Shown piece after piece: positions 8,376-17,471 of a stretch of DNA of 32,828 nt. The stretch's first letter is position 1, and each line of letters opens with the position of its first letter. Location: assembly GCA_016792785.1 (NCBI GenBank), contig JAEUML010000359.1, positions 1 to 32,828 of the forward strand, written 5' to 3'. The stretch is from Alphaproteobacteria bacterium. Lineage in GTDB: Bacteria > Pseudomonadota > Alphaproteobacteria > Micropepsales > Micropepsaceae. The notes under the pieces are model-generated. The model made no database searches. It was not told the DNA's origin and was given only the letters and a program-made list of their open reading frames with translations. The position numbers and the translations under genes are program-made.

Positions 8376-9476
8376 ATGCTCAACCTGCTCGTTCCGTTCG
8401 CAGATGACTTCCAACTGTTCAACGTGTTCCGCTACATCACGTTCCGGACGGGCGGGGCGATCATGACGGCGCTGATCATCGCGTTCGTCATCGGGCCGCC
8501 GCTGATTCGCTGGCTCAAGGTGAAGCAGGGCAAGGGCCAGCCGATACGCGAGGACGGACCCCAGCGCCACATTCTGGAGAAGAAGGGCACGCCGACGATG
8601 GGCGGGCTCATGATCCTGATTGCGGTGACTGTGTCGACGATCCTGTGGGCCGATCTGCGCAACATGTATGTGTGGATCGTGCTGGGCGTGACGCTCGGCT
8701 TCGGGCTACTCGGGTTCTGGGACGACTTCCTGAAAGTGACGAAGCGCTCGTCGGCCGGTGTTTCCGGGCGCTTCAAGCTTCTTGCGCAAGGCGTGATCTC
8801 GATTGTCGCGGTGATCGCGATCATGGAGTTGCACCGCACGCTGCCCGGCGGCGTGGGCCTTTCCGGGTCGGTCGCCGTGCCGTTCTTGAAAGACACGTTG
8901 GTTCCGCTGGGCGCGGGGTTCATCGTCTTCGGCACGTTCATCATCGTGGGCGCATCGAACGCGGTGAACCTGACCGATGGACTTGACGGGCTTGCGATCG
9001 TGCCCGTGATGATCGCGGCGCTGAGCTTTGGGCTCATCGCCTACATCGTCGGGCGCGCGGACTACACGACCTATTTGCAGATTCACTTCGTGCCGGGGAC
9101 CGGCGAGCTCGCAATCATCTGCGGGGCGATGCTGGGGGCGGGGCTTGGCTTTCTTTGGTACAACGCGCCGCCGGCGATGGTGTTCATGGGCGACACGGGT
9201 TCGCTCGCGCTCGGCGGCATGCTCGGAACGATGGCGGTCGCAATCAAGCACGAGATCGTGCTCGGCATCATCGGCGGGCTATTCGTGGTCGAAGCGCTAT
9301 CCGTGATGATCCAGGTTGCCTCGTTCAAGCTAACCGGCAAGCGCGTTTTCAAGATGGCGCCTATCCACCATCACTTCGAACAGTTGGGCTGGCGCGAGCC
9401 CACGATCGTCATCCGCTTTTGGATCGTGGCGGTGATCTTGGCGCTTATCGGCCTTTCGACGTTGAAAATCCGGTGA
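8376..9476 (+). CDS. mraY: Phospho-MurNAc-pentapeptide transferase MraY
   Basis: A 366-residue polytopic inner-membrane enzyme that moves phospho-MurNAc-pentapeptide from UDP to undecaprenyl phosphate, giving lipid I. Visible catalytic features are the Asp pair D116-D117 (GFWDDFLKV), [10 protein letters not shown] at residues 198-207, D273 in [11 protein letters not shown], and the triple histidine H331-H333 ([12 protein letters not shown]). About ten membrane segments can be counted, as in the family. The ATG at 8376 has AAGG seven bases upstream, overlapping the murF stop. murD follows after seven bases. Confidence 0.98.
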   Translation: MLNLLVPFADDFQLFNVFRYITFRTGGAIMTALIIAFVIGPPLIRWLKVKQGKGQPIREDGPQRHILEKKGTPTMGGLMILIAVTVSTILWADLRNMYVWIVLGVTLGFGLLGFWDDFLKVTKRSSAGVSGRFKLLAQGVISIVAVIAIMELHRTLPGGVGLSGSVAVPFLKDTLVPLGAGFIVFGTFIIVGASNAVNLTDGLDGLAIVPVMIAALSFGLIAYIVGRADYTTYLQIHFVPGTGELAIICGAMLGAGLGFLWYNAPPAMVFMGDTGSLALGGMLGTMAVAIKHEIVLGIIGGLFVVEALSVMIQVASFKLTGKRVFKMAPIHHHFEQLGWREPTIVIRFWIVAVILALIGLSTLKIR

Positions 9477-9483
9477 AGTACGC

Positions 9484-10896
9484 GTGATCCCGATTCCTCA
9501 CTTCAAGGGCAAGACGGTCGCGGTGTTCGGGCTCGCGCGCTCCGGCATCTCGGCCGCGCGCGCGTTGATGGCGGGCGGGGCGAAGGTCATCGGCTGGGAC
9601 GACAAGGCGGGGGCTTGCGAAGCAGCAGCCAAAGCTGGCGTCGAGATCGGCGATCTCGCCCGCGTGGATTGGCACGGGATCGCCGCGCTCGTGCTGTCGC
9701 CGGGCGTGCCACTGACACATCCGAAGCCGCATCCCTTTGTCGTCGCCGCGCAAGCTGCGCGCAGCGAGGTCATCGGCGACGTGGAGCTGTTCTTCCGCGC
9801 TGTCAGGGGCGAGGACGACCAGATCCATCCGAAGATCGTCTGCGTCACCGGTACGAACGGCAAGTCGACAACGACGGCGTTGATTGGGCATCTGCTCGCG
9901 AGGCTCGGCTTCGACGTGGAGGTCGGCGGCAATATCGGCAAGCCGGTGCTCGAACTCGCGCCGCCGACGCCGCGGCGCGCCTATGTGCTCGAACTTTCGT
10001 CGTTCCAAATCGACTTGACGCCATCGGTTAAGCCGGATGTAGCGGTGCTGCTCAACGTCACGCCCGATCATCTCGACCGGCACGGGACGATCGAGAACTA
10101 TGCGGCGGTGAAGGCCAACATCTTCCGCCATCAGGGGCGCGGCGACGTCGCGGTGGTCGGCGTCGACGACACCTATTCATCGGAGATTTGCACGCGCGTT
10201 TCGGCGCGCGGTGTTTCGGTGACGCCGGTGTCGGTCGGCAAGGTGCTCGGACGCGGCATCTTCGTGCTCGACGGCAAGCTCTATGACGCGACGGGGGCGA
10301 CGTCGCGCGAGGTGAAGGATTTGCGCGGGCTCTCGCGTCTGCCCGGCGCGCACAATTGGCAGAACGCGGCGATGGCCTATGCGGCGGTGCGGCCGCTGGT
10401 CAAAGACCCCGGCGAGATCGCGAACGTCATGGGTTCGTTTCCGGGGCTTGAGCACCGAATCGAAACCGTGGGTCACATCGGGCGCGTGCGTTTCGTCAAC
10501 GATTCCAAGGCGACGAATGCGGATGCGGCGGCGCGCGCGCTCGCTTGTTTCAACGACATCTATTGGATCGCAGGCGGCAAGGCGAAGGCGGGTGGCATCG
10601 AAAGCCTGGGCGAGTACTTCCCGCGGATCACCCGCGCCTACCTGATCGGCGATGCGAGCGAGGCGTTCGCGGCGACGCTTGGGGGGCAGGTCGCGACCGT
10701 CAAGGCGGGTACGCTCGAAGTCGCGATGCGCGCGGCCGCGAAGGAGGCGCTGGAGGCTTCGGGCGATCCGGTCGTGCTGCTGTCGCCGGCCTGCGCGTCG
10801 TTCGATCAGTTCCGCGACTTCGAACATCGCGGCGCGGAGTTCAAGCGCATCTTCAAACTGATCGCCGATGAGGCGCATCTGAAAGGGGCGGCCTAG
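9484..10896 (+). CDS. murD: UDP-MurNAc-L-alanine:D-glutamate ligase MurD
   Basis: A 470-residue Mur ligase that adds D-glutamate to UDP-MurNAc-L-Ala. The N-terminal Rossmann-like UDP-binding region (VAVFGLARSGISAARAL) is followed by the P-loop VTGTNGKSTTTAL (GTNGKST at residues 123-129) and the C-terminal Mur ligase domain with NDSKATNADAAARAL and the LLSPACASFDQF motif typical of MurD. The start is GTG at 9484, seven bases after mraY; no strong Shine-Dalgarno sequence is seen, which suggests coupling to mraY. ftsW begins at the very next base after the stop. Confidence 0.97.
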   Translation: MIPIPHFKGKTVAVFGLARSGISAARALMAGGAKVIGWDDKAGACEAAAKAGVEIGDLARVDWHGIAALVLSPGVPLTHPKPHPFVVAAQAARSEVIGDVELFFRAVRGEDDQIHPKIVCVTGTNGKSTTTALIGHLLARLGFDVEVGGNIGKPVLELAPPTPRRAYVLELSSFQIDLTPSVKPDVAVLLNVTPDHLDRHGTIENYAAVKANIFRHQGRGDVAVVGVDDTYSSEICTRVSARGVSVTPVSVGKVLGRGIFVLDGKLYDATGATSREVKDLRGLSRLPGAHNWQNAAMAYAAVRPLVKDPGEIANVMGSFPGLEHRIETVGHIGRVRFVNDSKATNADAAARALACFNDIYWIAGGKAKAGGIESLGEYFPRITRAYLIGDASEAFAATLGGQVATVKAGTLEVAMRAAAKEALEASGDPVVLLSPACASFDQFRDFEHRGAEFKRIFKLIADEAHLKGAA

Positions 10897-12021
10897 ATGG
10901 CGTTGCTGTCACGCACGGATCGCAGCCTGCTTGCGAATTGGTGGTGGACCGTCGACCGCTGGTCCCTGGCCGCCATCACGGCGCTGATTTTGTGCGGTAT
11001 TCTTCTGACGCTGGCGGCAAGCCCCGCGGTCGCAGGGCGCATTGGGCTCGAGCCGTTCTATTTCGTCTATCGTCAGCTTTCGTTCGTGGCGCCGGCGCTG
11101 ATCGTCATCTTCATTATCTCGTTGCTAGGTCCGCGCGATGTTCGTCGACTTGCGCTTGGCGTCTATGGCGTGGCGCTCGCGCTCATGGTGCTGACCTTGT
11201 TCGTTGGACCTGAGATCAAGGGCGCGCAACGGTGGCTGACGTTTGGGCCGTTTTCATTGCAGCCGTCGGAGTTCGTGAAGCCGGCGCTCGTCGTGCTCGC
11301 TGCAGCGGCGCTCGCCGAGAGCAACCGCTCACCCGGATTTCCCGGCATGGCGGTCGCCGGCGCGCTCTATGCGGCGGTTGCAGGCATTCTCATTCTGCAG
11401 CCCGATTTCGGGCAGACGCTGCTCGTCACGATCGTGTGCGCGGGGCTTCTGTTTCTTGCCGGCGTGAAGTGGCAGTGGCTGGCGGCCGTGGGCGGCGCAT
11501 CGGTTGCAGGTGGTGTCGGCGCCTATCTCTTCGTGCCGCATGTGGCGAGCCGTATCGACCGTTTCATGAGTCCCGATCGTGGCGACACGTATCAGGTGGA
11601 CACTGCGCTGACCGCGTTCACGAGCGGCGGCGTGTCGGGGGTTGGGCCGGGCGAGGGTTCGGTGAAGTTCGTGCTGCCGGACGCGCATACCGATTTCATC
11701 TTCGCGGTCGCGGGCGAGGAGTTCGGACTCTTCGCCTGTACGATCGTCCTGGCTCTGTTCGGCATAATCGTCTGGCGGGCGCTTAAGGCCGCCCTTGAGG
11801 AGCGCGATCATTTCATTCAGCTCGCAGCTTCAGGCCTTGCCGTGATGTTCGGGCTGCAGGCGGTGATCAATATCGCGGTCAGTTTGAGCCTACTTCCAGC
11901 GAAGGGCATGACGTTGCCGTTCGTGTCCTATGGGGGGTCGTCGATGCTGGCGGTCGCGTTCACGGTCGGGATGCTGCTCGCGTTGACGCGGCAGCGGCCG
12001 GTTTCGTACCGGAGCTATTGA
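10897..12021 (+). CDS. ftsW: Septal peptidoglycan polymerase FtsW (SEDS family)
   Basis: A 374-residue multi-spanning SEDS protein, the lipid II glycosyltransferase of the septum that works with FtsI. The conserved GAQRWLTFGPFSLQPSEFVK begins at residue 109, and the C-terminal part carries MTLPFVSYGGSSML, both hallmarks of FtsW/RodA. About ten hydrophobic segments are visible. Its cluster position between murD and murG identifies it as FtsW rather than RodA. The ATG directly abuts the murD stop, with AAAGGGG near 10882-10888 as ribosome-binding site. It ends in TGATG, shared with murG. Confidence 0.97.
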   Translation: MALLSRTDRSLLANWWWTVDRWSLAAITALILCGILLTLAASPAVAGRIGLEPFYFVYRQLSFVAPALIVIFIISLLGPRDVRRLALGVYGVALALMVLTLFVGPEIKGAQRWLTFGPFSLQPSEFVKPALVVLAAAALAESNRSPGFPGMAVAGALYAAVAGILILQPDFGQTLLVTIVCAGLLFLAGVKWQWLAAVGGASVAGGVGAYLFVPHVASRIDRFMSPDRGDTYQVDTALTAFTSGGVSGVGPGEGSVKFVLPDAHTDFIFAVAGEEFGLFACTIVLALFGIIVWRALKAALEERDHFIQLAASGLAVMFGLQAVINIAVSLSLLPAKGMTLPFVSYGGSSMLAVAFTVGMLLALTRQRPVSYRSY

Positions 12022-13118
12022 TGGTAGGCCCCGTCGTCATCGCCGCGGGCGGCACGGGCGGGCACATTTTTCCCGCGCAGTCGCTGGCGCAGGAGTTGGC
12101 GAAGCGGGGGCGTCAGGTCGTGCTGATGACGGATGATCGCGGCCACAATTACGCGCAGGCCTTTCCGCAGGCGCAGATCGTGACCGTGCCGTCGGCGACG
12201 TTCGCGGGGCGCGGCGTGGTGGGCAAAGGACTCGCGATGCTTAGGCTTGGACGCGGAGCGCTGTCTGCGTATTTCGCGCTCGGCCGGGTGAAGCCTTCCG
12301 TCGTCGTCGGCTTCGGCGGCTATCCCGCGCTGCCGACAATGTTCGCGGCGGCGCGGCGCGGTGTGCCGAGCGTGATCCACGAGCAGAACGCGATCTTGGG
12401 CCGCGTCAACCGCTGGCTTGCGCCCGCTGTCACGCGCATCGCTTCGTCGTTTCCCAAGATATCGCATCTCGACCCGGTGCTGGCGCCACGGGTTACGATG
12501 ACGGGCAATCCCGTGCGTCCAATGGTGATCGCGAGCGCACGCGCCTATCAGCGGCCGGAGGCGGGTGGGCGGTTCAGCCTGCTCGTGTTCGGCGGCAGCC
12601 AGGGGGCGCGGGTGTTTGCGACGCTGGTGCCGGAGGCGATTACGAAAGTGCCGGACGCGCTTCGTGTGCGGCTCGACCTCGTGCAGCAGTGCCGGCCAGA
12701 GGATATCGAGGCGACCAAGGCGCGCTATGCGGCTATTGGGCTGTCGCCGACGCTTTCGTCGTTCTTCTCCGACATGGGTGAGCGGCTGGCGGCGGCGCAT
12801 CTCGTGATCTCGCGCGCAGGCGCCTCGACGGTGACGGAGCTTGCGGCGGTCGGGCGGCCTTCGCTGCTGATTCCCTATCCCTTCGCGATGGACGACCATC
12901 AGAGCGCGAACGCGCGCGAAATGGCGGACGCCGGGGCCGCGTGGGCGTTCAAGGAAGCCGGGCTTTCCGCCGAAACTTTGGCGGCGAAGATCATAGAATT
13001 GGCGCAAAGCCCGGTTCTGCTTGAGACGGCGGCGGCGAAAGCGCTAAGCCTAGGCCGACGCGACGCAGCCGCGCGGCTGGCCGACCTCGTGGAAGAGGTG
13101 GGCGGCTTACGCGCTTGA
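12021..13118 (+). CDS. murG: UDP-GlcNAc:lipid I N-acetylglucosaminyltransferase MurG
   Basis: A 365-residue GT28 glycosyltransferase acting on the inner face of the membrane; it converts lipid I to lipid II. The N-terminal glycine loop is G10-GTGGH-15, followed by GFGGYPALPTMFAA and HEQNAILGRVNRWLA. The C-terminal donor-binding site has SRAGASTVTELAAVGRP from residue 264 and PFAMDDHQSANA. I place the start at ATG 12021 (TGATG overlap with ftsW, GGAG at 12011-12014); a TTG three bases earlier is possible but less likely. Confidence 0.97.
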   Translation: MVGPVVIAAGGTGGHIFPAQSLAQELAKRGRQVVLMTDDRGHNYAQAFPQAQIVTVPSATFAGRGVVGKGLAMLRLGRGALSAYFALGRVKPSVVVGFGGYPALPTMFAAARRGVPSVIHEQNAILGRVNRWLAPAVTRIASSFPKISHLDPVLAPRVTMTGNPVRPMVIASARAYQRPEAGGRFSLLVFGGSQGARVFATLVPEAITKVPDALRVRLDLVQQCRPEDIEATKARYAAIGLSPTLSSFFSDMGERLAAAHLVISRAGASTVTELAAVGRPSLLIPYPFAMDDHQSANAREMADAGAAWAFKEAGLSAETLAAKIIELAQSPVLLETAAAKALSLGRRDAAARLADLVEEVGGLRA

Positions 13119-13146
13119 GTTCACTCTATAGGAGACGACGGCCCTT

Positions 13147-14559
13147 ATGAGCCGGCTTTCATTGCAGATCGGGCCGTTGCACTTCATCGGCATCGGCGGC
13201 ATCGGGATGAGCGGCATCGCAGAAGTGATGCACAATCTCGGCTACAAGATTCAGGGGTCGGACGCCTCCGAAAGCGCGAACGTGAAGCGGCTGCGCACGC
13301 TCGGCATAGACGTCGCGATCGGGCATGGGCCGGACAACCTGAAGAACGCCGCGGTGGTCGTCTATTCTTCCGCGGTCAAGGGCGATAATCCGGAACTCGC
13401 CGCGGCGCGTGCGCGCCACACGCCGACGGTCAAGCGCGCCGAGATGCTCGCCGAACTGATGCGGCTCAAAAGCGCGGTCGCGATCGCAGGCACGCACGGC
13501 AAAACCACGACGACGACGATGGTGGCGGCGCTGCTCGAGGCTGGCGGGTTCGACCCGACCGTCATCAACGGCGGCATCATCAACAAATACGGCACGAACG
13601 CGCGGCTCGGCCAAGGCGACTGGATGGTCGTTGAGGCTGACGAAAGCGACGGCACATTCGTGAAGCTGCCGGCGACGATCGCGGTCGTCACGAACATCGA
13701 TCCCGAGCACCTCGACCACTACAAGGGTTTCGAGGGGTTGAAGCGGGCGTTCGACACGTTCGTCGAGAACATCCCGTTCTACGGGTTCGCGGTGCTGTGC
13801 ATCGATCATCCGGAAGTGCAGTCGATGATCGGGCGGGTCAGCGACCGGCGGCTCATCACCTATGGCTATGGACCGCAAGCGGACGTGCGCGCGGTGAACG
13901 TGCGCTTCGAAGGCGGCATGTCGCACTATGACGTTCTGCTCTCCGATCGCGTGAAGGGCGGCTCGCGCACGTTTGCGGGGCTGACGCTGCCGATGCCGGG
14001 CGAGCACAACGTGCAGAATTCGCTTTCGGCGATCGCGGTCGCGCGCGAACTCGGCGTGCCGGACGTGACCGTGCGCGAGGCGCTGGCACAGTTCGAAGGC
14101 GTCAAGCGGCGCTTCACGAAGACGGGCGTGTGGAACGGCGTCACGGTGATCGACGACTACGCGCATCATCCGGTCGAAATTCTTGCGGCGATGAAGGCCG
14201 CGCGCCAAGTGGCGATGGGGCGGGTGATCGCGGTGCTGCAGCCGCATCGCTACACGCGGCTTTGGGAATTGTTCAAAGAGTTCTCGACCTGTCTGCACGG
14301 CGCGGACGCTGTGATCGTCTCCGACGTCTATCCGGCGGGCGAGCAGCCGATCCCCGGCGTGTCGCGCGACGCGCTCGTCGAATCGATGCGGGCGCACGGG
14401 CACCGCAACGTGGTCGCGCTGAGTTCGCCGGACGAATTGCCGAAGCTGATCGCGGAGACGGCCAAGCCCGGCGACTATGTCGTGTGCCTTGGCGCTGGTT
14501 CGATCACGAATTGGGCGAACGCGCTTCCCGGCCAATTGCAGAGCTTCGGCGAGAGGTAG
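13147..14559 (+). CDS. murC: UDP-MurNAc:L-alanine ligase MurC
   Basis: A 470-residue Mur ligase that adds the first amino acid, L-alanine, to UDP-MurNAc. The N-terminal motif [15 protein letters not shown] (from residue 14) and the P-loop [10 protein letters not shown] (from residue 115) are the MurC-specific forms. Downstream lie [19 protein letters not shown] and [10 protein letters not shown]. The ATG at 13147 is preceded by AGGAGA at 13130-13135. A 28-bp gap separates it from murG, one of the larger spacings in this part of the cluster. murB starts one base after its stop. Confidence 0.97.
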   Translation: MSRLSLQIGPLHFIGIGGIGMSGIAEVMHNLGYKIQGSDASESANVKRLRTLGIDVAIGHGPDNLKNAAVVVYSSAVKGDNPELAAARARHTPTVKRAEMLAELMRLKSAVAIAGTHGKTTTTTMVAALLEAGGFDPTVINGGIINKYGTNARLGQGDWMVVEADESDGTFVKLPATIAVVTNIDPEHLDHYKGFEGLKRAFDTFVENIPFYGFAVLCIDHPEVQSMIGRVSDRRLITYGYGPQADVRAVNVRFEGGMSHYDVLLSDRVKGGSRTFAGLTLPMPGEHNVQNSLSAIAVARELGVPDVTVREALAQFEGVKRRFTKTGVWNGVTVIDDYAHHPVEILAAMKAARQVAMGRVIAVLQPHRYTRLWELFKEFSTCLHGADAVIVSDVYPAGEQPIPGVSRDALVESMRAHGHRNVVALSSPDELPKLIAETAKPGDYVVCLGAGSITNWANALPGQLQSFGER

Positions 14560-14560
14560 C

Positions 14561-15475
14561 ATGGCCCACGGCGCGAGCCTCGTCGCGCGGCTGCCGCGCG
14601 TCCGCGGGCCCTATCAGCCGGGCGCGGCGATCAAGGATCTGACGTGGTTTCGCGCGGGCGGACCTGCGGAAGTGCTCTACATCCCGCCTGACGCGGAAGA
14701 TCTTGCGCTGTTCCTGAAGGAACTTTCCCCCGACGTACCGGTGACGTTGATCGGCGTGGGCTCGAACTTGCTCGTGCGCGACGGCGGGGTCGACGGCGTC
14801 GTCATCCGCTTGGGGCGCGGCTTCATGAACGTGACGGCCGATCCGATGAACCGCTTGCGGGCGGGTGCTGCGGCGCTCGACGTGGCGGTCGCGAAGGCGG
14901 CGCTCGAAGCGGGGCTCACGGGGCTTGAGTTCATGCGCGGGATTCCAGGAACCGTCGGCGGCGGTTTGCGCATGAATGCTGGCGCCTATGGGCGCGAGTT
15001 CAAGGACGTGCTGGTCGAGGCGCTGGCGCTCGACCGGCGCGGTGCGCGCGTGCGGCTGACGAACACACAGATGGGATTCGAGTACCGCCGGGCGAATGCT
15101 CCGGCCGATCTCATTTTCGTCGAAGCGGTGTTTCAAGCGGCGCCAGGCGAGAAACCGGCGATCGAAGCGCGGATGAACGAGATCACCGACGCACGATCTT
15201 CGACGCAGCCGATCAAAAGCCGCACCGGCGGGTCGACATTCAAGAATCCGCCGGGCGAGAAGGCGTGGCAGCTGATCGATCGCGCAGGCTGCCGCGGCTT
15301 GCGGCGCGGCGATGCGGAAGTGTCGACGATGCACTGTAATTTCTTGATCAACCACGGAAAGGCTTCGGGCGACGAGATCGAAGCGCTCGGCGAAGAGGTA
15401 CGGGCAAAGGTGAAGGCGGCGACCGGCATCGAACTCGAGTGGGAGATCAAACGCATCGGGAAGAAGGGGACCTAA
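14561..15475 (+). CDS. murB: UDP-N-acetylenolpyruvoylglucosamine reductase MurB
   Basis: A 304-residue FAD-dependent, NADPH-using reductase that makes UDP-MurNAc from the enolpyruvyl intermediate. The FAD-binding region shows GSNLLVRDGGV at residues 67-77 and GIPGTVGGGLRMNAGAYG; the proton-donating serine is probably S225 in GGSTFKNP, followed by a C-terminal helix-rich part. The ATG at 14561 follows GAGAGG just upstream; the longer open frame (from 14477) lies inside murC. The stop is followed by a 122-bp gap containing an intergenic repeat. Confidence 0.97.
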   Translation: MAHGASLVARLPRVRGPYQPGAAIKDLTWFRAGGPAEVLYIPPDAEDLALFLKELSPDVPVTLIGVGSNLLVRDGGVDGVVIRLGRGFMNVTADPMNRLRAGAAALDVAVAKAALEAGLTGLEFMRGIPGTVGGGLRMNAGAYGREFKDVLVEALALDRRGARVRLTNTQMGFEYRRANAPADLIFVEAVFQAAPGEKPAIEARMNEITDARSSTQPIKSRTGGSTFKNPPGEKAWQLIDRAGCRGLRRGDAEVSTMHCNFLINHGKASGDEIEALGEEVRAKVKAATGIELEWEIKRIGKKGT

Positions 15476-15514
15476 CGCGCAAGGCGTGACTGATGAGGGA
15501 ACGCTTGGTGCAGC

Positions 15515-15574
15515 TTCCCCTCATCCGTCTCGCCGCTTTGCGGCGATCCACCTTCTTCCGGAGGGAGAAGGACA
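15515..15574 (+). repeat. RIME-like palindromic intergenic repeat between murB and ddl
   Basis: The 122-bp gap holds a mosaic of inverted repeats. One hairpin is CGCCG-CTTTG-CGGCG at 15531-15545. A second pairs CCTTCTTCC (15551-15559) with GGGAGAAGG (15563-15571), with one G-T mismatch. The wording CCCCTCATCCG...CACCTTCT...GGAGAAGGA resembles a family of short palindromic repeats scattered through Hyphomicrobiales genomes (RIME-type elements). Only one copy is in this window, so dispersal in the genome is inferred from memory of the family. It is not coding: the frame running through it into ddl lacks conserved residues. Confidence 0.6.
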
Positions 15575-15597
15575 ATTCAGAGCGGTTGGAGATACGC

Positions 15598-16524
15598 ATG
15601 AGCGAGCAACGGCACGTCGCGATTTTGATGGGTGGATGGTCGGCGGAGCGGCCGGTCAGTCTCGTCACGGGTGAGGGCGTTGCGAAAGCTCTGCGCGAGG
15701 AAGGCTTCAAGGTCAGCGAGATCGATGTCGGCCGCGACATCGCCGACGTTCTCGCAAAACTCAAGCCCGACGTGTGTTTCAACGCGCTTCACGGGCAGTG
15801 GGGTGAAGACGGCTGCGTGCAAGGCCTGCTCGAAATTTTGAGCATTCCCTACACGCATTCGGGCGTGTTGGCGTCGGCGGTGGCGATGCACAAAGAGCGC
15901 GCGAAGGCCGTGTTCCGGGCTGCCGGGATTCCGGTCGTGAACGACATCGTGATTTCGCGGCACGATGTTGCGAAACAAACAACGATCAAACCGCCCTTCG
16001 TGATCAAGCCCGTTAATCAGGGATCAAGTGTCGGGGTCTTTATAATCAGGCCTGGAGACAATCGTCCGCCGGAAGAGCTGACGAGTACGAATTGGAATTT
16101 GGGTGATGAGGTGATGGTGGAAGAGTTCGTCCCAGGGCGCGAGCTCACCGTGGCGGTGATGGACGGCAAGCCGCTTGCCGTCACCGAGATCGTCGCGCGC
16201 ACCAAATTCTACGATTTTGAGGCGAAGTATTCGGAAGGCGGATCGGAGCACGTCGTGCCGGCGCGCATTCACGCGAAGGTCTACGACCAGGCGCTGGAGA
16301 TCGCGGCGCGCGCGCATGCGGCCCTCGGCTGCCGCGGCGTCAGCCGTACCGACTTTCGTTATGACGACACAAAGGGCGAGCCGGGGCGGCTGATTATTCT
16401 GGAGACGAATACGCAGCCCGGCATGACGCCCACGTCGCTCGCGCCGGAGCAGGCGGCGCACAAAGGTATTTCCTACCGCGCGCTGTGCCGGTGGATGGTC
16501 GAGGACGCGTCATGCGATCGCTAG
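15598..16524 (+). CDS. ddl: D-alanine--D-alanine ligase
   Basis: A 308-residue ATP-grasp enzyme making the D-Ala-D-Ala dipeptide that MurF uses. The N-terminal motif GGWSAERPVSL places the substrate-binding Glu at residue 17. LHGQWGEDGCVQGLLE, the ATP-grasp stretch FVIKPVNQGSSVGVFII, EEFVPGRELTVAV and the metal/substrate loop ETNTQPGMTPTS are all in order. The length fits DdlB-type enzymes. The start is ATG 15598 with GGAG six bases upstream; the in-frame extension to 15493 crosses the repeat and is rejected. Its end overlaps ftsQ by 13 bp. Confidence 0.97.
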   Translation: MSEQRHVAILMGGWSAERPVSLVTGEGVAKALREEGFKVSEIDVGRDIADVLAKLKPDVCFNALHGQWGEDGCVQGLLEILSIPYTHSGVLASAVAMHKERAKAVFRAAGIPVVNDIVISRHDVAKQTTIKPPFVIKPVNQGSSVGVFIIRPGDNRPPEELTSTNWNLGDEVMVEEFVPGRELTVAVMDGKPLAVTEIVARTKFYDFEAKYSEGGSEHVVPARIHAKVYDQALEIAARAHAALGCRGVSRTDFRYDDTKGEPGRLIILETNTQPGMTPTSLAPEQAAHKGISYRALCRWMVEDASCDR

Positions 16525-17471
16525 TGGGCGCCGCGCGCGAGGAGGATTTCGAGGACGACGACGCTCCGCCGCCGCCGAAGAAGCGGACCCGGGCGAAAGC
16601 CAAGCCGCGTGTCAATCGCGGGGGCGCACGGCGCCGGGCGTCGGAGGGGTTCTTTGCGCGCTGGGCTTCGTCGTTCCGCTCTGCGGCGGGACGCTTGGTG
16701 CTGTGGTCGGGGTTGCTCGGCCTTTTTTTCTTGGCTGTTGTGGTCGCCGGGTTGTTCTCGGGCGGACACGTGTCGGCGGCATTTCGCGGTGCGCAGGAGC
16801 AGGCGGACCAGATGATGGTCTCGGCCGGCTTTACGGTGCGCAGCGTTACGCTCGCGGGTCGGGGCGAGACCGCGCAGAAGGAAATCGTACGGATGCTCGG
16901 CATCAAGCGCGGCGACCTGATGCTTTATGTCGACGTGGATGAGGCGCGGGCGCGGCTCGAGGCGCTGCCATGGGTGCAGTCGGCGGAGGTTCGCCGCGTA
17001 TGGCCGGACCGCATCGAGGTGCACATCACGGAGCGCAAGCCCGTTGCGCTGTGGCAGATGGAAGGAAGCCTCGCGGTTATCGACGCGTCGGGAAAACCGA
17101 TCGCAGGCGAAGATCCGGCGCGGTTCGCTTCGCTGCCGCTCGTCGTGGGCAAGGGCGCAGAGACGTCCATCGACGCACTGCTTGCGCTTATCGCAACGCA
17201 ACCGAACTTAAAGTCCCGTGTGAAGGCCGCCGTGCGAGTGGGCGAAAGACGTTGGAATTTACGGCTCGCTAACGGTGTTGAAGTACGACTGCCTGAAGAG
17301 GGCGCGGAAGCGGCCTTGGCAGAGCTGGTTCGGCTCGAGCGTGAGGAAAACGTCCTCGCGCGGGATATCAGGGCGATCGATCTTCGCTTCCCGGACCGGT
17401 TCATCGTCAAGCTGCCCCCGAGCTCGCCTTTGATTGCGCCGGCGCCGAGCGCCGGCGGCAGGGAAACTTGA
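16512..17471 (+). CDS. ftsQ: Cell division protein FtsQ
   Basis: A 319-residue bitopic divisome protein linking early and late assembly factors. Its long cytoplasmic N terminus is acidic then strongly basic and Pro-rich (PPPPKKRTRAKAKPR); one membrane segment lies at about residues 62-83. A POTRA domain spans about 106-175 (FTVRSVTLAGRGET, PWVQSAEVRRVWPDRIEVHI), followed by the FtsQ beta domain. ATG 16512 has GAGGA six bases upstream within ddl and overlaps the ddl stop. The C-terminal tail is Pro/Ala-rich. It ends in TGATG, shared with ftsA. Confidence 0.95.
   Translation: MRSLVGAAREEDFEDDDAPPPPKKRTRAKAKPRVNRGGARRRASEGFFARWASSFRSAAGRLVLWSGLLGLFFLAVVVAGLFSGGHVSAAFRGAQEQADQMMVSAGFTVRSVTLAGRGETAQKEIVRMLGIKRGDLMLYVDVDEARARLEALPWVQSAEVRRVWPDRIEVHITERKPVALWQMEGSLAVIDASGKPIAGEDPARFASLPLVVGKGAETSIDALLALIATQPNLKSRVKAAVRVGERRWNLRLANGVEVRLPEEGAEAALAELVRLEREENVLARDIRAIDLRFPDRFIVKLPPSSPLIAPAPSAGGRET

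Noticed and set aside
13159-14562. 467-residue minus-strand frame opposite murC
   Set aside because: It covers almost exactly murC, is His/Arg/Asp-rich and shows no domain; a codon-bias shadow.
15493-15597. Upstream extension of the ddl frame
   Set aside because: It runs through the intergenic repeat; ATG 15598 has a good ribosome-binding site and the family N terminus.
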